Below are positions 29,284-39,509 of a DNA stretch of 64,000 bases, in pieces. The position numbers and the translations under genes are program-made. Positions within the stretch are counted from its first letter, which is position 1, and every line of letters begins with the position of its first letter. This DNA is from Allolobophora icterica (taxonomy: Eukaryota > Annelida > Clitellata > Crassiclitellata > Lumbricidae), in assembly GCA_963556255.1 (NCBI GenBank), contig OY744611.1:67001-131000 (forward strand), given 5' to 3'. The notes under the pieces are model-generated. The model was given only the letters and a program-made list of their open reading frames with translations, was not told the DNA's origin and did no database searches.

Positions 29284-32190
29284 CAAAGTTATTATTATTA
29301 TTATTACTGAAGTCTTATATAGCGCTCCTTCAAGGTTATCTACTCAGGTGCGCTCCCAGTCCAACCACGGTCAAACATGACAGTCTTAAGACAAGAGTAG
29401 AACAGAGAAGAGCAATCGATTGGGGTCAAGCGCAGCTCTACTGGAAGCCCATTCCAGGTCGCTGGGCCAGAGACAGAGAAGGCACGGTGTTGCCGGATAG
29501 CAGTCCGTGCACGGGGGACAAGGAGCTCAGCCTGTGTTGCAGAGCGAATTGAGCCACGACGCTGGACAGCCAAAGTGGAGCAGCAAAGCTCCCGGAGGTA
29601 AGGAGGAGCCAAACCCTCAAGGGACCGCCGAACCAGAGCAGAGACCCGATAAGCAATGCGCTGCGGGTAGGGGAGCCAGTGGAGCACCTCCCGCATGTAC
29701 TCCGAGACCCGGCCAAATTTGGGGGTGCGACCCACAAGCCGGGCAGCCGTGCGTAGGACCCGATTGAGGCACCTCAATCGGCAGGTTGGGAGCCCATCAT
29801 ATATGGCGCTACAATAATCGAGGCGGGAGACCACGAAAGCATGGACTAGTGTAGATGATGAACTAGGCGAGAGGGAGCGAGATATGACCCTGAGTTGTCG
29901 CAGCTGGTAGTAACAGCTGCGGCAGAGGAGATTAATATGCTGAACAAATGTAAGCTCCTGGTCTAAGGTGACTCCTAAGTCTCGGACTGAGGCTAGGAAG
30001 GTAAAATGCGGGTATTCCTTAGTAAGGGACCGAAAGTCTATCTTTTGGAGCTGCTGACGGGTGCCAAGCCAGATTAGCTGAGTCTTGGCCGAATTGAGCC
30101 GCAAGCGATTCGATGACATCCAGGCATGCAGGGTCTCAGTTGCCTGGCTCATGATGCCCACTGCAGCAGCAGCCTGGCCGGCATGGCAGTGGACATAGGC
30201 CTGAAGGTCATCGCCGTATGATTGGCTACGGACAGACTCAACCGCAAGCAGGGGACCCAGGTCAGCAGTAAAAAGAATATATAGAAGTGGGCCAAGGACA
30301 GAGCCCTGAGGAATACCAACAGGCGCCGGGACCAAAGGGGACTTAGTGGGACCATGGGCCACCATGAAGGAACGGCCCCGCAGAAAGGACGAAAGCCAGT
30401 CTAAGGCATTGCCAGAGAGGCCGAAAGATATGGACAGGCGCTGCAGAAGTATGTCGTGATCGACAGTGTCAAATGCAGCGCTCACGTCGAACAGTGCCAG
30501 AAGGGTAACCTGGGACTTATCAATAGCCCCATAAATGTCAGAAAGGAGGCGCACGAGAAGGGTTTCCGTGGAGTGACCCTTCCGGAAGCCTGACTGATAG
30601 GTTGGGAGGAGGCAATTCATATCTAAATAGTGAATTATTTGGCCAGCTACAACCTTCTCTATAACCTTTGAAAGGAAAGAAACATTGGCTATAGGCCTAA
30701 AATTAGTAGGTTCAGCCGGATCCAGTCCATCGGCCTTGAGCACAGGAACAAGGATGGACCTCTTTTGTGAGGCAGGAAGGACACCGTCATTGAGAGAGCG
30801 GTTACAGAGTACTGTAATGAAGGGTAGTAGGGTGTCGACGAACTCCTGAAGGATGAACGTAGGAACAGGATCAAGGTCGCAGGTCTTTGGTGGCGACGCC
30901 AGGATGATCCTCCGTAGTTCCTCACCGGTCACTGGGCCCAGGGCAGACAGGCCACAGCTGGTCGGCTGGAAGGTCGGCAGCGGACAGCCTGCTGTGTCCT
31001 CACGGACAGAACGAACCTTGGCTGTGAAGGACTCTAGGAAGGCATCGGCTGTGAAGAGCGTCGTAGCCTGGCAGGGAGCCGAGCTGGAGCGACCCAAGAT
31101 GTCGTTGAAGGTCGTGCAGAGCCTCTTCGGTTCGCCGACATTCTGGGCAATCTTGCGTTCCCAGTAGCTTTGCTCCTTGTTCTTGTATTGCCGATGCATT
31201 TCCCGGACGTACCTCACCCAGGCCACATGATCCTCAGCTGCCCTCGTTCGCCTGTAGCGCCTCTCAAGCCGGCGGGCGTGTCGACGGAACGCACGGCATT
31301 CAGCATCGAACCAAGGCGTCAGCGCCGAGTATAGCGCCTTGACCGTGCGAGCCGGAAGCAACGCGTCGACGATGTCCGTAAGGGCTGACCCATAGGTGGT
31401 AAATAGGTCAGCTATCTGGATGCCAGCAAGCGTGGTTGGGTCCGCTATGGCCGGGACACCCAGCAGGGCCCCGCGGAAGGCATCACGATCCAACGCCTTC
31501 CAGTTGCGAAGCTGTCTCTCAACACGGATTGGCGTCTCATGGAGAAACGGCACGGTGGCGATGACGAGGCTATGGTCCGAAACAGTCGGCGGATGGACCA
31601 CTAGGTCGACTAATTGGCAGTCGTCGCGGGTGATAAACACATCCAGCCAACCCCCCGACTGATGGGTTGGCTCAGAGACTCGCTGGATTAGGCCGAACTG
31701 TTCAGCAATGAGCACAAACTACTTCGTCTCCGGTAGCTCTGGCTGCTCAAGATGGAGATTAAGATCGCCCGCGACGATCAGCTGTGTGTTGTGCAGAGCA
31801 AACTGTTCAAGTAGACCAGCAAGCTCGTTGAAGAAGGCAGCTGATGGTGGCTCCGAACCCGGGCGGTAGATGTTAATGACCGTCAGAGGGCCGCGCGGCG
31901 AGGCGATGGAGACAGCCAGAATCTCGAAGGTGGAGGGAGGGACAGGTATCTTTATCCTTCGCGTGGGTAGATCACAAGGCCACCACCACGCTGGTCACCT
32001 TCTCGGACGTCAGCTCTTGGGCAGTCTACGTAAGAGTAACCCAGCGGCGAAGATCGACGAACCGCAACATCAGCCGAGGAGTAATGCCATGACTCCGTGA
32101 CGAGTAGGAGGTCAAGATCTTCTGAGAGGATCGTGTCAGCCACAGCAACAATGTTGTTTGCTCCGAAAGTATAAGGAAAACGAATTTAGT
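29284..32190 (-). mobile_element. Nearly full CR1/L2-like LINE
   Basis: Minus-strand non-LTR retrotransposon. Its 3' end is TATATAAGACTTCAG followed by an (ATA)n/(TAA)n microsatellite (29284-29306). The coding part covers the apurinic endonuclease and the RT. It starts abruptly near 32170 with GANNIVAVADTILSEDLDLL, so it is 5' truncated a little before endonuclease motif LLLVTESWH. A piggyBac-type MITE lies 84 bp beyond. Confidence 0.9.
29340..32170 (-). pseudogene. LINE ORF2-type endonuclease/reverse transcriptase, two lesions
   Basis: The endonuclease part encodes LLLVTESWH, then a one-base frameshift near 31955-31965 (YPREG against RIKIPVPP), LTVINIYRPG, VAGDLNLHLEQPE, a TAG stop at 31719-31721, and VSDHSLV. 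From 31715 an uninterrupted 791-codon frame contains the RT: LLALFDVSAAFDTVDHDILL (aspartates near residues 410 and 416), GIPQGSVLGPLLYILF (467-482), and the catalytic box as YGDD (500-503) where this clade usually has YADD or FADD. The C-terminus has LHWLPYPQRIAYRVSALVRR and FSVSGPATWNGLPVELR. One frameshift and one stop make this copy inactive, though it is young. Confidence 0.88.
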
Positions 32191-32270
32191 CATGAAGACA
32201 ATGCATTCTTGGTATCAAGATAAAGACCACAAACATTGTAATCAGCTATGTTCACTCTTTATCTACTTCA

Positions 32271-32930
32271 TTAACCCTATGACGCACACCTTCCGAGCCA
32301 ACACATTTAGCACACCTGGGGTCTATTGGACCCCATCGATAACACGGCCCCCAATTCTACAATTTTAATAGAACATGGAAATGAATGATCCTAGTTTAGG
32401 TGGGAGAGAGTGCATTCAGTTATGCAACATGTTTGGATCATGGCATAATGTTATATTCACTGTAAGAAATTTTTTATTATGATGAACAATAATCAGTTAT
32501 TCAAACGTACGCAGACAGATTACACAGCGCTTTTTTACCGGGCTTGAGGTGCTGCCTGAAATGTTGATTGCTGGTCAAAGCCGAGTTGTCTATCGTTATG
32601 TTTTTTCCAGTTTTGTACCATGGAAGTACAAGTCTTTCCATTATTGACGTTACCGGGATTATGCATTAGTCAATGCGTCATGAGACTATCAGTGTTACAG
32701 CCTGGGGTCTGTTGGACCCCAGGTATGCTAAATATGCCAAAGGTGTCTATCTGATTTTTTTACTCTTTAACCATAAACATTAATCTCTTCAAAGTTATCC
32801 ACAAATGTAGGTGGATGAATAACTGAGGAATTAGAAGTATATCAGATTTTTACTATTTGTATCGACGTAGTTATCAAGAAACTGCCATCGCTGGGGTCCA
32901 GTAGACTCCAGGTGTGCGTCATAGGGTTAA
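32271..32930. mobile_element. piggyBac-type MITE
   Basis: The element is 32275-32926 (652 bp) with 17-bp perfect TIRs CCCTATGACGCACACCT flanked by TTAA on both sides (32271-32274, 32927-32930). TTAA targets plus CCCT ends define piggyBac. Palindrome-like GGGGTCTATTGGACCCC sits near the left end, GGGGTCTGTTGGACCCC in the middle and GGGGTCCAGTAGACTCC near the right end. No transposase. Confidence 0.92.
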
Positions 32931-34000
32931 GAAAGTTGAGCAGGCGGGTAGCCATCTTTCGGTCAACAGCCACCTTTGCGAGCAGGTTGTGCAGTTGCAT
33001 GGGTCTGTCACCGAGTATGGATTCTCCCGCTCTAGCACAAAGTCTAACAGCTTAGACACGTTATGGTTAAATGCGAGATGGCGAGTGGTGCTCGGTGTAT
33101 GCTGTAGATGGCATTCTGTGTGGCTCTTGGGGTGGTTAGAGGTGAGCAAGTTGAAAATGCTGGTGATAGACCCGATCTCGTGGAACAAGAGCTCGAACTC
33201 TGCCACGGGAGTGGCATTGCGTGTAGCTCCTACCCCATAGTGACCTCCAGGACCCTTCGCCACTCGCTGGATGGTCTGCTCGACCTTCATGCTACCTCTC
33301 ACAGCGCAAAACCATCCTGGGCGATCCTCAACAACCCACTGGCTCACACAGAAGCGCCGGTAGAGCTCAGGATGTGTGAACTCCAACACTTTGATTTGTT
33401 CCATACAGAGGCGTCTGCTCCATAGAAACCTTGGAACAAATGCTGCATCCAAAAAACAGGGGGGAGATCTGTCAGTGTATGTGCCATCATTATTGGAGGG
33501 AGGAAGAGGAAGGTGAAAGAGAAGAAAGGGGAGGGGAAGTTGCTCCAATGACTTCAAGGGGCAAGTTGCTCCAATGACTTCAAGGGGCATAGACGCCCCA
33601 GGTTCCAAATACCACGATCCATAACGTAGAAAGTTGATGCCGTCAAATTCTGCAAAGATTGGCATAGAATCCTCGACAATAGCCGCAAGTATATTCCAGT
33701 TTTTTTCTCTCGCTGATAATACAGCGTTCTTGATGACGGCGACCAACTGCAGCCAAACTCAAAACAATTGGCAGAGCTCAGACTTGGCCTCGCACTCTTT
33801 CTCAAATTCCCGGAAGTCCTGATGCAACTCTTCCACTTCTCTAAATAGGGGGCCACATTGTTCTTCAGCCAGTGTAATTTCCAGTACTGCAACCGTGCCA
33901 GCACTGGATTGTGATTCCAGTGATTCCAGAATATCTCCCAATGAAGCGACCGGATCAAGTACTCCACAATAAGAATAGCAACAGACTCTCTTACAATAAC
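32931..34000 (-). pseudogene. Decayed conserved ORF of unknown function, gene E
   Basis: Minus strand. Pieces in order: GDILESLESQSSAGTVAVLE and EELHQDFREFEKECEAK, a TGA at about 33757, then VAVIKNAVLSAREKNWNILA and DGINFLRYGSWYLE, an inserted MITE (33599-33407), then TPELYRRF-like HPELYRRFCVSQWVVEDRPG, KVEQTIQRVAKGPGG and FELLFHEIGSITSIFNLLT. Blocks such as YxxYGSWYLE...HPELYxxF...W.V....F..V..SMKVEQTIQR recur in uncharacterised invertebrate proteins (memory, unverified). The end of the frame is cut by the TTAA of the piggyBac MITE. A stop, a MITE and a truncated end mark it as a pseudogene. It abuts repeat copy B. Confidence 0.6.
33407..33599. mobile_element. Short MITE, second AGGGGCGTCTA-family copy
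   Basis: Related to 6596-6759: shared CATAGAAACCTTGGA, GGGGGAGATCTGTCAGTGT and TTGCTCCAATGACTT. The right end TAGACGCCCC is retained; the left end is GAGGCGTCTGC. It carries a 29-bp internal duplication (GCAAGTTGCTCCAATGACTT...). It interrupts gene E between GSWYLE and IKVLEFTHPEL. Confidence 0.75.
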
Positions 34001-34319
34001 AATGTCAAACTCAATTTCTGTGTATATGGTCACAGTAAAGAACAGCAACACGTAAAAATTTACATTTACCGAATGATGGAAAGTTTGCTTGGTGGCGTCA
34101 TCGATGTAACAAAATGACCTTGACCATGACCTTTCAAGGTGAAGATGACCCCGAATTGCGGAAACAATATCTGAAATGAATTCTACATACCGAAATCAGT
34201 AACGCTAGAGGTATTACACGTGTATGTACTCTAAAAAAAGGTTGATATTCCAATCTGCCAAAGTGACCTTGGCCAGGACCTTTCAAGGTGAAGATGACCC
34301 CGAATGGCGAAAACAATAT

Positions 34320-35494
34320 CAGAAATGGGTACTTGTCGGTTAATTCACCGCCACAGTTTCCCGTATATTCCCCTATATTTACTCACAGGTTTTCAGTGAC
34401 GTCATGTAACGTTCACATCCCATTAACTTATAGCACGTGTTTATTTCTCGGACGCCATGAACGCCATGAATTTCTTAAGACTTTCGGCATTAGCTCACGA
34501 CAAAGAAAGCAGCGTCAAGTTCTTGCAGCAGCATGGCATCGTACATGCTGCGAGACAGTGTGCTAACAACCACCCAATGGTGTTATGTCTAAAGGATCGG
34601 CAGGACAGATGGAGATGTCTTAAGCGTAGCTGTAGGCAAAACATCCCACTGCGACAAGGGACGTGGCTACAAGGATCACGCCTCACTTACCGACAAATAA
34701 TCCTTTTCGTATATTGTTGGTCCAAAGAAATGACCAGCATTCGTTTCTGCGACTGTGAACTTGAAATTGCGAAAGAAACAGTTATAGACTGGAATAACTA
34801 TCTACGGGAAGTATGCGCCAGCACACTCATTAACAACCCTGTAATCATTGGGGGACCGAACCAAATAGTGGAGATAGACGAGAGCCTCTTCACTCGTAAG
34901 AATGCGGTGGGTCGAGTCTTTCCACAGCAGTGGGTCTTTGGTGGGATTTGTCGCGAAACAGGACATTGTTTCATGTTCTGTGTTCCAGACAGGTCGGCAG
35001 CAACACTGATGCCAATCGTTGCAACGCATGTTCGTCCTGGTACCAAAATCATATCTGATCAATAGCGAGCGTACAATGCAATTGCCAATAATCCTACTTT
35101 CACTCATTATACAGTGAATCACTCCCTCAATTTCGTTGACCCCAATACAGGAGCACATACACAAAACATCGAACGTTCATGGAAGTCAGCGAAGGAAAGG
35201 AATAAACGGCATAACGGCACACACAGGCATATGCTTGATTCCTATATGTGTGAATTCATGTGGAGGAGAAGAGTCAAAGTTATTGGACTGGATGTGTTCA
35301 CTGCCATTCTGAATGACATTGCAAAATTCTGGCCACCGCAGTAGTTACATTGCAAGTGTGCGATAATTCAATTCCTTTGTCCAACTATGCGACTATTTCA
35401 TTCATTTGATGTATACTAAGTTCAACAGTTTTGTTATTGCCTTCCTGTGTAGTATGTGTGTGGCGGTGAATTAACCGACAAGTACCCAGAAATG
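34320..35494 (+). mobile_element. Merlin DNA transposon, complete
   Basis: The element is 34328-35486 (1159 bp). Its 28-bp TIRs are perfect, starting GGTACTTGTCGGTTAATT. The 8-bp TSD CAGAAATG is perfect (34320-34327 and 35487-35494). The length, 8-bp TSD and IS1595/ISXO2-like transposase are typical of Merlin. The empty target sequence can be seen in the neighbouring repeat modules (TTCAGAAATGAATTC-like), confirming insertion. Confidence 0.93.
34457..35344 (+). pseudogene. Merlin transposase with one premature TAG
   Basis: Single exon of 295 codons from ATG 34457. The N-terminal part has a zinc-ribbon-like C-x-x-R-x-x-C pattern (LKDRQDRWRCLKRSCRQN). The ISXO2-like DDE core reads GGPNQIVEIDESLF, then GHCFMFCVPDRSAATLMPIV, HVRPGTKIISDQ, NHSLNFVDPNTGAHTQNIER and SWKSAKERN. 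The acidic residues in VEIDES, ISDQ and NIERSW form the expected triad. A TAG at 35063-35065 (codon 203) follows ISDQ where this family has W (SD-x-W-R-A-Y), so a TGG-to-TAG change is likely. The frame continues to a natural stop at 35342. Nothing else is broken. Confidence 0.9.
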
Positions 35495-35971
35495 AATTCT
35501 ACATACCGAAATCAGTAACACTAGAGGTATTACACGTGCATATACTCTAAGAAACAGAAAACGTGAATTTTCTAATATGGTCGACGGTGGCCATATTGGA
35601 TTTGGCCATTTTGGGCTGTTCCCGTGGTCCGATTTTGGGGGATTTTGGAAATATTATTCAGCAGTGGTTTCTGAACAGGAAGCAGTTTTAAAAGCTTCTG
35701 AGGCACTTTTGCCCATATCTAACTGCAAAATTATTGGTACGCCCCTATTATTATTGGTGTTTCATATTAAACCGCTAATCCGCAATTTTGAAATTCAGTT
35801 TTGGCGGTGTTTCCGTAGTCCAATTTCGTCGGATTTTGGATATGTTATTCAGCAATTTTTCTGAGCAGGAAACCGTTTAAAAAGCTTCTGAAGCAATTTT
35901 GCCCAGGTTCATCAGATATTAAATTTTGAGCTAGATTGCCTGGACTACTATTCATTTACTTTTATCGCATA

Positions 35972-36344
35972 CCAACGTCCAGGGGCGCCCGGAGGCTTAA
36001 AAAATTGGACGCACAACAAAAACATTTTCAATTTAGATAACATCTAAATGCTTTAACATGCCGTATTGCCGTTAAACAAAACACTGTTTCTCGTGAGCAT
36101 TTATTTCCGCTCTTGATTAAGAATAATTTAAGAGTGTTCTGTTTTGCATGTTATGTAGGTGATTCAATTGCTTTCACAAATCGTATCGTATCGTATCGTA
36201 TCTAGTAATTTATAAGGCGCCTCTCGCAGTGTGAACTATTCAGAGGCAATATCGATGTGAAGCGTGTTCCATGTGAGGATATGATTTAGTGGGTGGACGC
36301 ACGTGCGTCCAGTGCGTCACGCTTCGGGCGCCCCTGCCAACGTC
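35972..36344. mobile_element. hAT-type MITE (CAGGGGCGCCC end)
   Basis: The element is 35980-36336 (357 bp) with TIR CAGGGGCGCCCG and a perfect 8-bp TSD CCAACGTC (35972-35979 and 36337-36344). Within it lie a (TCGTA)n run near 36181 and at 36204-36247 a copy of the LINE/SINE 3'-tail motif (TTTATAAGGCGCCTCTCGCA...TTCAGAGGC), probably a SINE tail trapped or captured inside. Confidence 0.85.
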
Positions 36345-36537
36345 AACTAACTTGGAATTCCTCATGTGGAATCTGAGAAATCCTTAGGAATGAAACATGA
36401 CGGCACATCTTTGAAACAGAGTTCTGAGCGGACAAGCAAGCACTGTTAGCCTCAGTGAGGGTTTTAAATGGCCAAACCCTTTACCCAAGACAACGTTTCA
36501 AAGGTATCAGAAATATTGAAAGGTAAATAATTTCATT
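36345..36537. other. Unassigned interval
   Basis: Nothing recognisable. Confidence 0.3.
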
Positions 36538-36991
36538 GGGGGCCATCCACATATTACGTACGCACTTAGGGGGGGGAGGGGGGTCGGATTTTGCCGATTT
36601 TGCGTACGGGTGCGGACGGGGGGGGGAGGGGGGGGGGACAAAATGTGTACGTACGCAAAATAAATTTCTATAACTCTATGTCCACATTATAACTCTGTAT
36701 TGTCCTATAGTCGTCCAATGGCATTTTATTACATTATATAAAAGCCATGTGCAGTTATTCTGTGCTGTGAACGAGACACCTATAATTTGTCTATATTGGC
36801 CCTCACTCATCCTTCAATCTGGCCTAAAGTGCAGAGAGACACTTTCTGCAGCTGGTCTTCTCGGGGGGGGGGGGTTGCGTCAAGCGTACGTACGCGGGGG
36901 GGGGGTGGGGAAGAAAGTACGCTTGCGGACAAGGGGGGAGGGGGTCCAATTTTCCCGAATTTTTGCGTACGTAATATATGGACGGCCCCTT
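36538..36991. mobile_element. MITE with GGGGCC(A/G)TCCA ends and poly-G arms
   Basis: Ends GGGGCCATCCACATATTACG and, inverted, GGGGCCGTCCATATATTACG continue into TACGCA on both sides, about 26 bp with two mismatches. Both arms have G-runs of 8-10 and GCGTACGTACGC-like palindromes. The widespread GGGGCCGTCCAT...TTACGT MITE type is recalled. TSD not fixed. Confidence 0.75.
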
Positions 36992-38139
36992 GGCCCAAAT
37001 TTGCAGGCTGTGGAAGAATTGAGTTAAGTTATCAAGGCGGAAGTGAATAATGAGTGTCAAGTTTAGATCCAATGGAGATAACAATTAAGTGAGTCAGTCA
37101 ATGAACCTCCAATGGATATTGACCTCGTGAATTAGGTTGGTGCCCTGGGCTTGGCTTTAGAGTAGCGCTTTAGAAATTTAGAGATTACGATTACGAGACA
37201 TTGCCGAACTTTGGGGCACATAATGTACAGGTACCGAAAGAAGAAAAATGATGCATGCAATTCGTGCTAACCAAGAAGGTGCATAATGTTGTCTGCATGC
37301 AAGTAGTTTTGACCGACTTAGAATGTTCATCATCCTGTAAGGTTTATTTTATCTGTGCCTAAATAAACAGTGCATATATTAAGTGGATCAAGTGGATGGT
37401 GATTCGTAAAGGGTAATGTGAAAACATATTGACTTCTTGAGATTACCGTCAGCTGCTGCTGAAGTTGTTTGGGACGTCATGTCTTCTTCGTAAAACCTAA
37501 ATAAAAATAAAGAAGGTTATTTTCAAGCATTACTTAAGAAATGTTGCTTAGGCACCTTTGAATATCTATTACCGATTAGGCGTACTAGAATTCGATATCA
37601 GTTCTGAAGCGATTTGTTGATTTCAATGAGGCTTGCGACGCTTTTAATGAACTTCAACATTCACCTTATAATAGGTTGATATTGTGGTATCATTTTGAGA
37701 GGTTCTTATATGACCATAAATGAAAATAATGCTTTTCGTTACATCGTTAAGCTACAGATATAGTGAAAATAGGTAGGCAATGAAATCTCTTTGAAATTAA
37801 TGTATTTAGAAATTCTCCGAACATTTATCACGCTGACAAGCCATACAAGTAAATGGATCGAATCACGCAGTTACTGCGATGTCGCTTTACAGCTTTTTAA
37901 GATCAAACATCCACCTTGGACCGAAATTTCGATTATAATTAGTGACCAATGCAAAGGCATCAACCGACGATGCACCAAAACCAAACCGTAATCTGCAGGT
38001 CAATTTATGCAGAAGATCAGTCCGTAACAGAGGCTAACTACGACGAAGATAAGAAATGTAATGGAGATACGTCTTGAGAATGAAATGACATAAGTTACTG
38101 AGCAGACCGGAGAGATTTCCATAATCTTATTCAAAAGGC
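36992..38139. other. Unassigned interval
   Basis: 37160-37195 repeats the GTAGCGCTTTAGAAATTTAGAG motif seen at the LINE 3' end near 24560. The rest is unrecognised. Confidence 0.4.
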
Positions 38140-39220
38140 CTGTGACAAATCCCTACTCTTCTTGGCTTGTAGACACCATATGTTTGAAACAGCAGTTTTT
38201 GATTTTTTTATCTCCTCTGGGCCACAAATTGCAATTTTCGCCAGGTTAAAAGAATAGTGGCCTCTCATAGACAAAAGCAACTTTGTCCCTCTTTACAAAA
38301 GGCTGTTCCTTGACTGACATTGAGAAAATGTGGCTAGAGCAGAACCACCAAGTTGTAGTTCAGTTTCTGTGTGCACAGCTGAGTAGAGACAACCAGCCAA
38401 GGCAAGACTACCTAGAGTTCATAACGCTCAGTCTTGTTGCACTAGATGAGGCCAATCGCATTGGTGATAGTGACAGTATCCTCTAGAGTCCACCTGGTGC
38501 ATATCATCGTGCCAGATGGATGACGAAGAGCATATATTGCTTGAAGATATTTCTTTTCAGAGAGCAGTTCAAGATGAATGCCAAAGAACTGCAGGCTCTG
38601 AGAAGGATCTCCGTGTTTACCATCACCCTGTATGCTAAAGCATGGTCCACTGCACCCATCACCTGTGATGCTACTTAGAATGATCTGTGTATGCTACAGA
38701 GCATGGAAGCATTTCATAGCATTGATAGCCAAGTTGAAGAAGTAGCCCTTCACAAAATTAAAGGCCATCACTGGTATATCAGTGAATATTTGGCAGGATT
38801 GTCACTTTTTCTGACAAGGTCTTTGCCGACAAGAAAAGCTAATGGTGTCCGCATTACGCAAGCCACAGAACGAAATAGATTTAAGGAGAGTTGATCCAAA
38901 AACCATAGAGACATTTCAGGAGAATCATTTATCTGAGTTCACGACACAGCGATTGGTGCATCTTTTTACTACCCTCAAACTCGGTCAAGATTTTCTCTCT
39001 TCTGATCCCGAAACGTGGAATAGCTGAGAAGATTACCACCATGCTGCACTTTCTGTTACTAATGACTGTGTTGAGCTTGTGGTAAAGTTGGCAACTGACT
39101 TTAATTTGGCACTCACACACAATGAGCAGCAGCATTAGCTCGTCTTCTAAGTAGGCAAACACCACCGAAAGCAGATGCCTACTGCTCCATCCAAAAAAGA
39201 TCTTCACTCTTCAGTGACAG
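38140..39220 (+). mobile_element. Decayed transposase, same family as 14849-17080
   Basis: Encodes NHQVVVQFLCAQLSRDNQPR, DYLEFITLSLVALDEANRIG, then after a stop HRARWMTKSIYCLKIFLFRE, VFTITLYAKAWSTAPITCDA and HHWYISEYLAGLSLF. The AYHRARWM, YxKAW..AP and HxWYxSE.xxGLxxF blocks match the transposase remnants at 15900-16300 (WTKAPLAAEA, WYLSDEAVGLALF). Several stops and a deletion are present. TIRs were not found. Confidence 0.65.
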
Positions 39221-39509
39221 TTATACACTATTTTAATATAAGAAACACACACTACAGTTGTACTGACAGTTGTACAGTAACAGTCTTAACAGATTACTCA
39301 TTTAACAGTACTGCAACATGTGTAGTTTGTTTACTGTATTCTGATACGATACATTAATTCACAGATTTTGCATATATTGCATCACTGGTAGAGGGCAGAA
39401 TATATCATTTGAAATTTAAAATATTTGGTGTGTTTCCTTTTCTACCCAAGTTGCATCATTTGCCCACTATTAGAATTCATTTATTAAAAAAATATTTTTT
39501 CACTCCACC
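39221..39509. other. Unassigned interval
   Basis: Simple CAGTT/ACAGT-rich sequence; no gene. Confidence 0.3.

Larger units (their letters stand above)
34020..35950 (-). repeat. Dispersed repeat, copy B, split by a Merlin element
   Basis: Reverse-strand counterpart of 26829-27745, sharing GACCTTTCAAGGTGAAGATG, ACCGAAATCAGTAACACTAG, AAAGCTTCTGAGGCA and ATTGCCTGGACTA. A complete Merlin transposon (34328-35486) is inserted at CAGAAATG. About 760 bp remain without the insertion. Confidence 0.75.

Noticed and set aside
36749..37084. Glycine/proline-rich ORFs
   Set aside because: Derived from poly-G arms of a MITE.
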